This document shows, piece after piece, positions 9,235 through 20,754 of a DNA stretch of 64,000 nt. The stretch's first letter is position 1; each line of letters opens with the position of its first letter. The position numbers were made by a program, and so were the translations under genes. The notes under the pieces were generated by a model. The model did not search any database, had not been told where the DNA came from, and was given only the letters and a program-made list of their open reading frames with translations. The stretch lies in NCBI RefSeq assembly GCF_000026945.1, contig NC_012861.1, positions 1,922,001 through 1,986,000 of the forward strand, read 5' to 3'. Source of the stretch: Candida dubliniensis CD36. Its lineage: Eukaryota > Ascomycota > Pichiomycetes > Serinales > Debaryomycetaceae.

Positions 9235-12200
9235 TGAAAATGGCTTTGGTCAGTTGATTGGAATAAAAGTAATTAGTTTATATTGTTTGATCAGTTTCTG
9301 CGCTTATTTTTTTTTTTTGTTAGTATTCTTCAAATTTTATAGTAGTCGCAACAATGATCTCTGGTCGTATAACGAGTTGTTTTTCTTTTGGAGGGTACGA
9401 TGGATAAAAAGTTGAAAGAACAAGTTGCCGATGGCGGTGATTTCAAACCCGGATACAAAAAATTAAAGTACTTGAACCTGAATCCACATCTGAATTCTAA
9501 TTCTGTAATGATTGAGTGATAAATTGAAATGTTCAAAAGTTCAAGTGTAAGCTAATTAGCGAATTTAATAGTACATAGAAACATTGTGATGAGTATATGA
9601 AAAATTAGTCTGTATTTTTTTAGGTTTGGTTTGTTTATATTACAAGATTCCATGTGCTTTTCCTCTATCTACGTTTTGGATGTGGAGGGTTCAAATGCTG
9701 AAATGGGAAGCACAACTTACAATCCTTGTTTTTAGTGGAAATACAATCAAAATCTTTTCTTCGTTCTTCCAGAAGGCAATTGACTTTTGATGAAAAGCAC
9801 CAGGTTTACCTTCATTTATATATCGTGGAGTAGAGGGAAACAGAACTGTTAGTATAGTCATATATGGAATGTGGAGTGGGTCGTCACTTTTAGAATTTTG
9901 TCATACCAAAAGAGTTTTGAAGAGTTATTGAATTCAAACAGAACTAAAGACCAGTTGTCCACTCTTGCTGTGAGAAGCAAATAGCCTACTTATGCGAGGG
10001 ACCTATAAATGTGAATCGAAACATTATATTGGCATTTTATCTGTGCTATAGTAGATGCTAAGACATTGCTAACTGCGAATGTGAAATTGTTGCTATTCGT
10101 ACATTATCAATACGTGCAGTTAGTGATGTAATTATACAGTCTTTTACTGATTACCAGTTTGGTTTCATGATATAATGTTTTCAGTACAACTTTTGAACCA
10201 AATTATAATACGGTTCTGGAACAGTTTTCTTGTGGAGAAGAAATAATGTGGTCTCGTATGGCGCAGACTTTTTGTGAATAAACCAGTAAATACTGACCGA
10301 TTATCACATTGAAGTGTTTGTGGTGTGGTATACTGGTGTTGCGTTTAATTTTGAAATTGTCACTGTGGTTGATATAATTTGGTGGTGTTCAGCAAACAAT
10401 GAAAATCTATTTTGTCCGAATTAGGAAATGTAATGAAAAACTGGATTACACAAAAACACATAAATTCTCAGGCAACATTTTTAAATTACATACAGAACAA
10501 TGCTAAGAATAACTACAAATCATCGTGATTGCATGACAACACGTCTTGGTGTAACATTAACTTAAAGTAGATAAATTGTGAAAAAAAAAAAAAAAAATAA
10601 CAATAGAATAGAGAATACCGCTTATCTATTTTAAGAAGAACAAAGAAGAAGAGTGAATATTTGTTACTTAGTATAGATCCACCACATGATCATTGAATGC
10701 TGCCTCTGATTTCGATCTAGCGTTTACAGTATTGTGATTGTTAAATAATAATCAGATCTTTTTGTAGTTTTATTATGTATATTTTTTTTTTTTTCAATTG
10801 TTAGATTACTTCTAGTATCTTTTTGCCTTTCTTTCCTCCTACAACCGTCAACCAGCCATTGAGTTTGCAAGTGTAGACCTTACTTCTTTCTACGCCTATA
10901 TGTTTCCTACTAGGCCATTATGGTTGTATGTACGTATCGCCAGTTCAACATTCATTGTTCTTTAAGCTCTTGAGTGTTTCTAATCACATTACATAAATGG
11001 ACAAAATGTCAGTTCGTATTGTTTTAGAGCTTGTTTATTTTCTGTTGTCTAGAATTGTGGCTTTTTTTTTTATTATGAGGCCTGATTTCGTTTGTTTATT
11101 TTCTTCAAATTTTGCGTATTATTCAGCCCAAATTGATTGAACAAATCACAACTAAAAAAAAAAAAGATGAGGTGAGATACAAATTAAAAGGGGGTGCAAA
11201 ACGTATCAAAATAGCCAACAGAAGAATTCAGAATATACAAAGCAATGGGTGGTAGAGAAGTTCATGTTACAACCAGTAATCAATAGTTAATTGCAAGTGA
11301 CAATTTGATAACGTTGGCGTTAATATTAATCTATAAACTTTCACTCAAAGCACGGTACAATGAAAAAAAAAAAATATATATATATATACACACAGTTTCA
11401 ACATACCACTAAACAATTTCAACAAAATTTTGAGTTTCATCGTCTAATTTTCAAGTAAAGTAATTTTCTTAACTCTCCCCCTTGCTTGTTAACCTTATCC
11501 TATTTTTGTTCAATTTCAGTAAATTTTAGCGTTAATTATGATTGTTTAGAGTTTAACACATTCTATTGTTTATGTTCTTAATAAAAAGCCAGGTTGAAGA
11601 TGGAACTACAATTACATCGGCCTTGAGGAATAGTATAGATAGCACACTCTTGTTTCAAGTAGCTGCTTGTATTGGTTGACCGGAAATTTCATTTACTCTT
11701 GTACCGGCAGAAATCGAACAGCAAAATAAGGAGGCCAAAGATTTACAGTTTGACTAATGTCTAAAATTATAATTATTATACAAAAGCCTTCTTTTTCTTA
11801 TTAAAAAAATAAATTCGTAGAACCAGCTTATCCAATGTAACATCCAATAAGAATACTACTATTATTTTTGCAATATGTATAGGATACTATCGTACCACAT
11901 CGGCCTCCTCCTCTTCGGCACCAAGAATAAAGGTGAAGTTTCCCACTCACTGAAAACAAAAGTGAGACGCGTAATTATGTGGATTGCTTTGCAAACTGTG
12001 TGTAGAAATTAGCATTCATGAGAGGTAGACAAAGCCAAATAATAATATTACAACAACAGGGTGTAATGTCGAGTTAGTAAAGGCGTCCCCAAAGCAAAGA
12101 AGTTCAAACAAGGACAATCAAAGCTAAACTATAGAGTAAATGAAAGGCACACTTTAACCCGTGTCTACTTGAAAATAAGGCGACTAACTAATATAACAAC

Positions 12201-13833
12201 AAGTAGGTTCAAATTCCAACTAGAGTCAACTCTGAATTCGTTTCTAGATTTTTCATACTTTGAGTTGTAGCAAATACTCAGAAAAATACCCCCTTTCAGC
12301 TGTCTCCTCTTTCTGGCCGCCCTAACTATTATATAGTGGTTGATTTTTATACACTCGACAATTTGTGTGGGTATATTTGTTGTCTTACTTGGCCAAATGC
12401 AGAGACATATCCACACATATATATATATATATATCAAAACACACACCATGTTATTAAATCTAAGTTTCCATGTGTAACTTAAAATGTGTATTATGTGTGA
12501 TGAGCTTGAAACTGTTTGACAAAGAGGTTGTCAAGACAAGAATTGGTTTCTTTGTTTGCCTAGTTTTTAGTTTGAGGTTGGAAGCTAAACAAGACAAAAA
12601 AATGCTTACTTTCAGTACCGCTTTTAAGAAAAGTTACATTTCAACCATTATTCTCTCACATACAGTTGTTTATTTGTGTAAAAGTTGATGGTGGTGTCGG
12701 CTATATCTTCATGCTTACATGCATGCAATTATAAATATCTCCCCCTTTCCTCTATTTTCTTGTGGGCTACAGTATACAATTTGTTTTTATCATCAAAACT
12801 ACCAACGAAGCAAATAGAACTAAACAATATTTTCAATCCAAACAGTTCTTCAAACATCACACCAGAACTAAGAGCTATAAACCAATTAATTTATTATTTT
12901 ACTTTTTTGTTTGTTCCCCCACTCACGTCCTTCTACCCACTGTGCTGTTTCAGAATTTAGCAAGTTCGTGTCTACTACAGACTTTTTCCAGAAATTCCAA
13001 CCCAAGTTTAATTGTCAAACTCTTGCGAAAGCAACAAATTACTAACATCATCTTCTATACTGAGTTAGTTTTAGTATATTTGGTTTTGTTACAAGAAAGA
13101 TACTAAAGAGAGTTGAAATTCCAACTTTTGTACTATTTTTTCTTTATTGTTTTTATTATTCATTCAAATTATTATTGTGATAACTCCAAATTTTGGACGA
13201 ATTCGGAAATTTAATTGAATTTTGAGAATTTTTATTTAAAAAAAGAAAAAAAAACCAACCTTCTTCAATAGTTCAAGATTTCAAGATTTTGGTTTTTATT
13301 TTCATTTGTATTCACCTGTTTTTAATTTGAATTTTGCTTTCTTTTTAAAAAACAGAGGAACCATTACCATTTTCCTAGCCCAAAAGCTATTCCAATTCTG
13401 TCATAACTTCAACAATTGTGAGTTCACCCACGTCTGATCAAAACCCAACTTACTTTCGTTTTCGCTTCCGACAATCCCCCGTCCCCCCGCTATATACCAA
13501 TTCCAGTTCACATAAAAAACTAGTGCTACAACCCGGTTTTAAAACTAACTGATCAACTTAACAAATAACATCGTATCTCGTTGATTTTTTGAACTCAAAT
13601 CAGTTTTCTTACTTGCGTTGAACAACTATAACATCGACGATACCTTTAAATTCCCCTGCTTTGTTAGTTCACCACTTTTCCATATTGTAAAAAAAAAGAG
13701 TTTCAAGTTGAAATCCAACTTTTATATTTTGTGAATTTATGCTTACTTCTGTTCATGGTAACTAGTCTATAGCTAATTGAATTCAAGTAAAGAGAACCAA
13801 ATTTTTTTTTTTTGTTTTTCCTTTTGATACTAA
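9235..13833. other. 4.6 kb gene-free region between ERG24 and the AT-hook gene
   Basis: No convincing gene. Open frames here are short (under 115 codons), of biased composition and without recognisable domains. The left end should be the ERG24 promoter; the rest is probably the promoter and long 5' leader of the AT-hook gene at 13834. It contains many poly(A)/poly(T) tracts, an AT dinucleotide run near 11373-11388 and another at 12419-12434, and a TATA-like gctatatacc near 13489. The very long upstream region resembles those of highly regulated Candida transcription-factor genes. Confidence 0.55.
9365..9371 (+). promoter_or_regulatory. Sterol-response element (Upc2-type) in the ERG24 promoter
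   Basis: TCGTATA occurs 131 bases upstream of the ERG24 start codon. This heptamer is the core of the yeast sterol-regulatory element bound by Upc2/Ecm22 zinc-cluster factors, and ERG genes of Candida are known Upc2 targets. A related TACGA core lies just downstream near 9397. The 7-base match alone would occur by chance at times; the position before an ERG gene is what gives it weight. Confidence 0.55.
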
Positions 13834-15981
13834 ATGTCAAATCAATATCCATCCTATCACAACTACAATAATCAACAGCAAGCTCAACAGCAGGATAACA
13901 TGAATCATAATCAACCCCCACAATATCAGGTGCAGGTGTTGTCACATCAATTTCATGCACCAAATAATCTTTTGCCAATGCAACCAACGATGTCGCATCG
14001 CCAACATATTCCTTCATCTTTTCCTACTAATGGTTCAGTACCTGGCACTGATGCTTTTGTAACTACCCCTACAAACAACCCATTTAATATACCGCAGGGT
14101 ATTCCTCCGCAATCCCTGCAGCAAAACTATGTGTTACCTCTGCCTGCATCGATAATATCTAACGTGAAAAACAAGTCTCCACTTCATCCTGATACTTCAC
14201 CCACGAGAAAGCGACTGCAATCACGACTTCAAGTTCCAACTGCTTCACCACACCCTCAACAAACACCAAAGAAGAAAAGGGGTAGACCACCGAAGCCAGA
14301 CTCTTTAGCTCAAAAAATCACAACAACATTGAATATAAGTGTTAATACTTCACCTTTGAACTCCACACCAGCAGAATCGAATTCTAATCTGATGGTGAGG
14401 CAAGGTGCTCCCGATATTTTTACTCCCTTAATGAGAGTCAGCCCTACAAGCAAATCACAAAGAAGAAAACGGAAGCTTTCCACTAGTAGCAACGGAAGCA
14501 ATCAGAGCTCATCCAGCCCCACCACCAACAATGGGTCTCCAACTACGAAGAAATCAAGACCTACCAACACCAACCAAAGTCAAAAGCCGGGAGCCTTCAA
14601 CGATAGTATAAGTTATAACAAAAACCAACATCTAGTAACACCGTTATCAACTTCAGGAGAAACTCACTTTTCAAATCCTGAAAGTTCTTACCAAATTAAT
14701 TACAAGACTTTGGATAATATGTCTATGATCACACAATCTCAAGGTTATTACAACACTCCTCCTCCTACATCTACTAGACGCAACTTTTCAACACCCCGTG
14801 TTAACCAGAAACAACACCTAGATAATCTACCAGAATCTAATAATCCCACACCTCTTAACCATAATAACCAAGCCAATCATTCAAGGGCCTCTCCTCATCT
14901 AGCCAAGATAAACGAAATCAAACATGAATCGAAGAACTTGTTGCCTCCAGTATCATTAACGAGCCAAAGTTTAATGAATGAGCGGAACAACAACAACAAC
15001 AACAACAACAGCAACGAAAATATCACAAAGAACATACCAAATGAGCAAGAAATCGCTGCCCAAAACCATTTTACTTGCGAGAGTTTTTCAAGCAGTGACG
15101 ACAGAATTAATGGCAGTACAAGCAGAAAATCATCAGACGATTTTCTGTTCAGATTGACTATTGATGAGCTGGGGAAGGCAGTGTTGTCAAGTGATGTTTT
15201 TGCTCCTATTGCCAGCGGTGACAAGAATGAGATGCAGCAGCAGCAGCAGCAGCAACAACAGGAAATTACATCTGAGACAAAGGAACAGCTGGCTGATGAT
15301 TTTTCTACAGTTCCAGCTCCTTCAAAGGTACCGTCCATGTTGCCTCATACCAAATCAGTAATAGGTATAGAGTCGATGCACAGCAATGAGGTTAAAAGCA
15401 AAGCACCTTTAAGAAGACACAATTCCGATATCACAGATTTCAGTTCCAGCAAAGACCCAGCTCCTCAAATCTTAGCACCAATTAATGAAGCTTCCAATAA
15501 TAATCCGCCATCGAATTTTAATAATCCACAAACACCTAGAGAATCTTACGCATACGTTTCAACTGGACTTACTCCATTGTTTAATTTGACTCCTCAGTTC
15601 AATTCGTTGATGTACTCAGTGATGAATTTGAATGCTTCTCCAGCGTACAGAAAACCGAACAATCCATTTTTAATAAATCAGGAACTATTCACCAATGGAG
15701 ATAACGCTGATATTGTTCAAAGAAGCCAACATTTGGAAGAGTTAGTTGAACATCCACGATTAGAAAAACTCCATGAAAAATCAAACGCTGTGATGATGGA
15801 AGATCTAGTCGATGAGAAAAATCCAAATAACACTACAATGGATACTCACAACAATGACATTCTTACTGGTGGCGCTCAAGATGTTGCTGGTCATGCTAAT
15901 TATCTGCTGGCTTCATCGTCAGAAGACTCTGGAGATGCAAGACTAGCTTTGAAAAAGATCATTCATGTGAAAAGAAAATAA
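13834..15981 (+). CDS. AT-hook, Asn/Gln/Ser-rich nuclear protein, putative transcription regulator
   Basis: 715 codons. Most of the protein is low complexity: Gln/Asn/Pro-rich N-terminus (1-140), an Asn run near 385-393 from an AAC repeat, and a Gln run near 467-475 from a CAG/CAA repeat. An AT-hook core, KKKRGRPPKP, lies at about 146-155, just after a TSPTRKR basic motif, indicating minor-groove DNA binding. Many SP/TP pairs (SPTRK, TSPT, STPR, LTPLF) could be CDK or MAPK sites. Conserved-looking C-terminal segments include YVSTGLTPLFNLTPQFNSLM (about 571-590). I do not recognise an orthologue. The start is the first ATG after a T tract, and the 4.6 kb gene-free upstream region suggests complex regulation. 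Several CTG codons are probably Ser, for example two in a row at 15904-15909. Confidence 0.75.
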   Translation: MSNQYPSYHNYNNQQQAQQQDNMNHNQPPQYQVQVLSHQFHAPNNLLPMQPTMSHRQHIPSSFPTNGSVPGTDAFVTTPTNNPFNIPQGIPPQSLQQNYVLPLPASIISNVKNKSPLHPDTSPTRKRLQSRLQVPTASPHPQQTPKKKRGRPPKPDSLAQKITTTLNISVNTSPLNSTPAESNSNLMVRQGAPDIFTPLMRVSPTSKSQRRKRKLSTSSNGSNQSSSSPTTNNGSPTTKKSRPTNTNQSQKPGAFNDSISYNKNQHLVTPLSTSGETHFSNPESSYQINYKTLDNMSMITQSQGYYNTPPPTSTRRNFSTPRVNQKQHLDNLPESNNPTPLNHNNQANHSRASPHLAKINEIKHESKNLLPPVSLTSQSLMNERNNNNNNNNSNENITKNIPNEQEIAAQNHFTCESFSSSDDRINGSTSRKSSDDFLFRLTIDELGKAVLSSDVFAPIASGDKNEMQQQQQQQQQEITSETKEQLADDFSTVPAPSKVPSMLPHTKSVIGIESMHSNEVKSKAPLRRHNSDITDFSSSKDPAPQILAPINEASNNNPPSNFNNPQTPRESYAYVSTGLTPLFNLTPQFNSLMYSVMNLNASPAYRKPNNPFLINQELFTNGDNADIVQRSQHLEELVEHPRLEKLHEKSNAVMMEDLVDEKNPNNTTMDTHNNDILTGGAQDVAGHANYLLASSSEDSGDARLALKKIIHVKRK

Positions 15982-16453
15982 CACGAAGGGACCTGAATTG
16001 TTTTGTTTCTTACCGCTGTTTTTTTATTTTATTTCTTTTATTATGCGTTGTATTTTCAATTCTTTCTACAGGTATATGCATCTAGATATGGTCATTATTT
16101 TGTTTTTATATTTTATCTTATTTTAATATACATGCTTTTCTTACTAGTTTTTATTTTGTATATTTCGAATTGTTATAGCTTTCGTCGTCAACAATGAAAC
16201 ATGCTAAAAGTTGAGAGTAAACAGAGTTCCGGGTAAAGTTTACAATCCTGCATATTGAATTTATATTAACTTGGATTTGGTACCAGTCGTGTGCACTACA
16301 AACTGAATTTTTTTTTTTTTTTTTCCTTCTCTTCATCTTCCCTTTCCCAACATATACAAAACAAATTGAAAATTTTTTTTTTTTTTCACCAATTAAGTAT
16401 ATTTTTTTTTTCTTTTCTTTTCCTCCATCTTATCAATTTGATATATACCAACA
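15982..16453. other. RPL3 promoter region
   Basis: About 470 bases of very T-rich DNA, with T tracts near 16308-16324, 16372-16386 and 16402-16411, typical of strong yeast ribosomal-protein promoters. I looked for a 5'-leader intron (GTATGT plus TACTAAC) and found none. No gene is seen. Confidence 0.5.
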
Positions 16454-17623
16454 ATGTCTCACAGAAAGTACGAAGCACCACGTCACGGTTCCTTAGGTTT
16501 CTTACCAAGAAAGAGAGCTGCTAAGCAAAGAGGAAGAGTTAAGTCCTTCCCAAAAGATGTCAAGTCTAAGCCAGTTGCTTTGACTGCCTTCTTAGGTTAC
16601 AAAGCTGGTATGACCACCATCGTCAGAGACTTGGACAGACCAGGTTCTAAAATGCACAAGAGAGAAGTTGTCGAAGCTGCTACTGTTGTTGACACCCCAC
16701 CAATGGTTGTTGTTGGTGTTGTTGGTTATGTTGAAACCCCAAGAGGTTTAAGATCATTGACCACTGTCTGGGCTGAACACTTGAGTGAAGAAGTCAGAAG
16801 AAGATTTTACAAGAACTGGTACAAATCCAAGAAGAAGGCCTTCACCAAATACTCTGGTAAATACGCCACTGACGCCAAACAAGTTGAAACTGAATTGGCC
16901 AGAATCAAGAAGTACGCTTCTGTTGTCAGAGTCTTGGCCCACACTCAAATCAAAAAGACTCCATTGTCTCAAAAGAAAGCTCACTTGGCTGAAATCCAAA
17001 TCAATGGTGGTTCTGTCTCCGACAAAGTCGACTGGGCCAAAGAACACTTTGAAAAAGAAGTTTCTGTTGACTCTGTTTTCGAACAAGATGAAATGATTGA
17101 TGTCATTGCTGTCACCAAGGGTCACGGTTTCGAAGGTGTTACCCACAGATGGGGTACCAAGAAATTGCCAAGAAAGACCCACAGAGGTTTGAGAAAGGTT
17201 GCTTGTATTGGTGCTTGGCATCCAGCTAACGTTAACTGGACCGTTGCTAGAGCTGGTCAAAACGGTTACCACCACAGAACTTCCATCAACCACAAAGTTT
17301 ACAGAGTTGGTAAAGGTTCCGATGAAGCTAACGGTGCTACTGAATTTGACAGAACCAAGAAAACCATCAACCCAATGGGTGGTTTCGTTAGATACGGTAA
17401 CGTTAACAACGACTTTGTCTTATTGAAAGGTTCTATTCCAGGTGTCAAGAAGAGAGTTGTCACCTTGAGAAAATCATTGTACGTTGACACTTCCAGAAGA
17501 GCTGTCGAAAAGGTTAACTTGAAATGGATCGATACCGCTTCTAGATTCGGTAAAGGTAGATTCCAAACCCCAGCTGAAAAACACGCTTTCATGGGTACTT
17601 TGAAAAAAGACTTGGAAAACTAA
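16454..17623 (+). CDS. RPL3: Large-subunit ribosomal protein uL3
   Basis: 389 codons, close to the usual 387 of yeast. It starts [20 protein letters not shown], the invariant uL3 N-terminus, and includes the W-containing finger region [20 protein letters not shown] at about 236-255 and the methylated-histidine neighbourhood GAWHPANV. It sits near the peptidyl-transferase centre of the 60S subunit. Codon use is extremely biased: Leu is TTG or TTA, and I saw no in-frame CTG, as expected for a highly expressed gene of a CTG-clade yeast. Large frames on other strands here are shadows of this bias. It is probably the left flanking gene of the centromere. Confidence 0.98.
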   Translation: MSHRKYEAPRHGSLGFLPRKRAAKQRGRVKSFPKDVKSKPVALTAFLGYKAGMTTIVRDLDRPGSKMHKREVVEAATVVDTPPMVVVGVVGYVETPRGLRSLTTVWAEHLSEEVRRRFYKNWYKSKKKAFTKYSGKYATDAKQVETELARIKKYASVVRVLAHTQIKKTPLSQKKAHLAEIQINGGSVSDKVDWAKEHFEKEVSVDSVFEQDEMIDVIAVTKGHGFEGVTHRWGTKKLPRKTHRGLRKVACIGAWHPANVNWTVARAGQNGYHHRTSINHKVYRVGKGSDEANGATEFDRTKKTINPMGGFVRYGNVNNDFVLLKGSIPGVKKRVVTLRKSLYVDTSRRAVEKVNLKWIDTASRFGKGRFQTPAEKHAFMGTLKKDLEN

Positions 17624-18455
17624 GTAGTGCTTAAGTAGTTGATGATTTTAATAGCTTTTAGCTTTTTAAAAATACCACAATACTTGAACTTTTAAGTTTT
17701 ATTTTTCTAGATGTAGAAATTCAGGAAGTCATGTCCAATAAACAAAGAACTTTCAGGCATTTCCTCCTATCTTTGTCACGTAGTCAGCTCAAAATGTCAG
17801 GAATATGACCAAAACAAACTGAATGTGCCATTGAAATGTTGTATCCACTTGAGCTTAACCTATGTCATTTACATTGTATGGAGTTGGAACTCATAGAACC
17901 CGCAAAAATTGTAGTTTGACACAGATAATAATGGTCCGTAACATTTTTAACATTGAATTCATAATCTGTGGTAATGTCTAGAGTGTACTACCACTATGTC
18001 AAAAACCAAGGGCAGTTTTTAAAATGCTCTATCCTTAATGTTTTATTACCCGTAACAAGGATTTCAAAATTCATAGAATCATTGTTTATGGTTAATCGCT
18101 TGTTTACCTTGCAACACCCTTTTAATCCAATCAAAATCTGATTTAGTTGGACTTTTCATTCTATAAAACTGCTTCATGAATGCACCAATTTAAATAAAAT
18201 CACCTTGTATTTCATCATAAAGAGTTCAAAGTCGACATGTAACAGTATCTAATTGGTCAATAATAAAATTCCTATATAGCCACAACCGTTGTCCAAATGA
18301 ATAGCAAACTCACAGGACGAATTGACTGGTAATGTTTAATTAAGAAATATCTTAAAGAATCAAAGGCAATTGATCAAATTGCAAAATTTTCAAAAGATAT
18401 AACTTTACTTTCAATAAGAACTCCAAAATCAATTATCGCTTCAAAAACAATCATC
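17624..18455. other. Region between RPL3 and the gag relic
   Basis: About 830 bases without a gene. The left part is the RPL3 3' end. The right part should be the leader of the retroelement relic. I looked for a long terminal repeat matching the one suspected at 20485-20754 and for a tRNA primer-binding site, and saw neither. Confidence 0.4.
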
Positions 18456-20440
18456 ATGTCAGGCAATTCCGCATCCAACTTCTCCAACCACGCTCACCCA
18501 AATCCTACTTTGGGACAAGACAATCAAACCGCGGTCCAAGAAGATAATCCAACCATGGTCGGTAGCGCACTGCCTTTGCAACCATCAGACCAACGCGTCG
18601 ACGATTTATTATCCCAACGTCTCCCAAAAATGATGGAAAAACAATTCGGAACAATGGTTAATGAGCAATTACATCCCATGATGGATAAATTATTTGAAGC
18701 TCAATTCCCAAAGTATAATTCGACCATTGAGAATCATGTACGTTCCACGTATTTTAATACTGCTACTACCAGGATCATTGACACGTTAAAACCGTTCATT
18801 CAGGAAACGATTAATCAAGCCGTTCAGCCTCGCTTTCCAGGCCTGTTCAGCGAACCTGCCCACGTTTTGCCCAATAAACATCACCCACTGATTTCTCCAC
18901 CTCCGACTCAACCAAAAACAACAAATCCTCCTCACGACACTGAATTCGACTTCAATCACAATGAAGCATCTAACAACCAAGAATACAATGCAGCTGATTT
19001 AAGTGGTTCCAATCAAAACCAAGAAACCGGAACATTAGCAAACAACACGGAAGATTCAAATGATGCCGTATCTGTTAATTCAACTATGCCTCATCCTCCT
19101 TCTTCAATTCTTTCTGTCGATACTACAAATCAATTAAAAAGTCCACAACAAATTAACTCCCCAACAACATCTAATCATTCGTCTTTCGGTATGAGCAACA
19201 CTATGAAGACACACGAAACTTTACAACAATCGAATGGTTATACTGTTAACAGTTCCTCAACCGTAACAACAGAAAAATTTCTTGATGTCCGGAATCGTAT
19301 CATGGACATCGAACGTCAATCTCCAAGACCTGAGAGTCAAAATCACCGACATCAACATTATCGAAAAGAAATTACCTTACATCTACAACCCACCGTTAGC
19401 CAAAGCATCTTTATTCATTGAGAGATTAGATTTAATTGAAAGCATTCCAGATATTGAACGTACCAAAGAGGAAAAGGAAAGTTTTGAAAAAATCAAACCC
19501 AAAGGAATATCCTACCACCACCTCCATCAAAAGTACGCGCGACACATTACTCTATGTGCGCGAATTACTTTTCTACAAAGCCAAATACTTAATCCCAGAT
19601 AAGCTTTTAAAGGGTACATTTGTTTTAGCATGCAATAAACCTAATGACACTGATTTAAGGAGAGCCTACGACTTAGCTGTTATACAACATAATACTGACC
19701 CTAAGAGCAAATCAATTAACTATGGCATTCTTATCGACTTATTATATAAGAACGAACCGACTATTGCTGCTGAGTCGGTCTTAGATGCGGTTAAGCACTA
19801 TCTCAATACCGAAAAGAATGCTATAATGTTAGTAGCTCAAATCGATTTTGCCATTAACTCAAACATTAACACTATTACCCCAGTGGTATGGTATCAATTG
19901 TTTTACCACATGTGGTCCACACACCCAAAACTTATGAATCACTTAACCAAAACTATTGATAATCCCAAAGCCACAGCTACCTTAGAAAGCCCTCAATTCT
20001 ACAAATCATCTAACATCGCAACAAGCCCAGAATTTCAAAAAATTAATTCTAGAGACATATGGCGAACCACCAGCGATCAACTCAGACACATCGCTAAATA
20101 CCATTCTGATACGACCTCAAAAACTACCGAGGAAACAAATAATCAAACGTCCAAAACTCCAAATGATAAAAATAACAACCTAAAATCGAAATCAATTTGT
20201 GCTTGTTGCGGCAAACGTAATCATAACACCCAAAAATGTTTTACATTGAAACAACTCATCAAAAACCAACAAGTGAAGTTTAGTGACAATATATTTTACA
20301 AAATGGATGGGAAAACCGTTTATGAATTATCTCCTTCGGAATATTTACTTCGAAAGTATAGACCAGATTTCTGTCACAATGTAGCGCTATTTAATTCAAA
20401 TGACAATGATATTTACGGTACTGATTCACGTGCAATGTGA
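18456..20440 (+). pseudogene. Broken retrotransposon gag (zinc-knuckle nucleocapsid) relic
   Basis: The reading runs over three frames. Frame A is open 18456-19421 (start MSGNSASNFS, Asn/Gln/Pro-rich). Frame B is open through about 19282-19602. Frame C is open 19436-20440 and encodes a helical capsid-like part, then a zinc knuckle CACCGKRNHNTQKC (C-X2-C-X4-H-X4-C) at 20198-20239. Two single-base-type frame changes, near 19330-19370 and near 19490-19510, both in A-rich runs, separate them. A capsid-like helical region plus a CCHC knuckle is the layout of LTR-retrotransposon Gag. No protease, integrase or reverse transcriptase follows, so the element is deleted as well as frameshifted. Composition is A/C-rich, unlike the neighbouring RPL3. 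It borders the suspected centromere. Confidence 0.65.
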
Positions 20441-20484
20441 ATACTCACGCAGTTTCTGGTGGTTGGCTAAAAGTAGTAAATCAA

Positions 20485-20754
20485 TGCTATTGGATGTATG
20501 TGTAATAATGGACACAGTGACTAAGTGTAAGTCTTCGGGATACCTCTATTCCGTACGAGTGTAATATATGTGGATTGTATGTATTTGTATATTCCTGGAT
20601 CTCAGCCTAAGCTTGCATGAGGTCCATTCTAACTAAATAATTAATTTTCTAGATTTTCTTTACTTAAACAGAATTCAACCTTTTCGTGCGTGTGTGTACC
20701 AATTATTCTATTCGCTCACACACTCACACTTAAATCCTTTTAACTAATTCAACA
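20485..20754 (+). repeat. Possible solo LTR remnant after the gag relic
   Basis: About 270 bases beginning TGCTATTGGATGTATG and ending CTAATTCAACA, close behind the gag stop codon. The length, the TG...CA termini and the internal T-rich tail resemble Candida Ty1/copia-type LTRs. No second copy is visible in the window, and no polypurine tract is clear in front of it, so this stays tentative. Confidence 0.25.

Noticed and set aside
12206..12217. ggttcaaattcc resembling a tRNA B box
   Set aside because: No A box at the right distance upstream and no acceptor-stem pairing could be drawn.
12685..13106. Two overlapping + strand frames (91 and 114 codons) upstream of the AT-hook gene
   Set aside because: Phe/Leu/Asn-rich with no domain; most likely in the promoter or leader.
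16754..17592. Long minus-strand frames across RPL3
   Set aside because: Shadows of the strong codon bias of RPL3.
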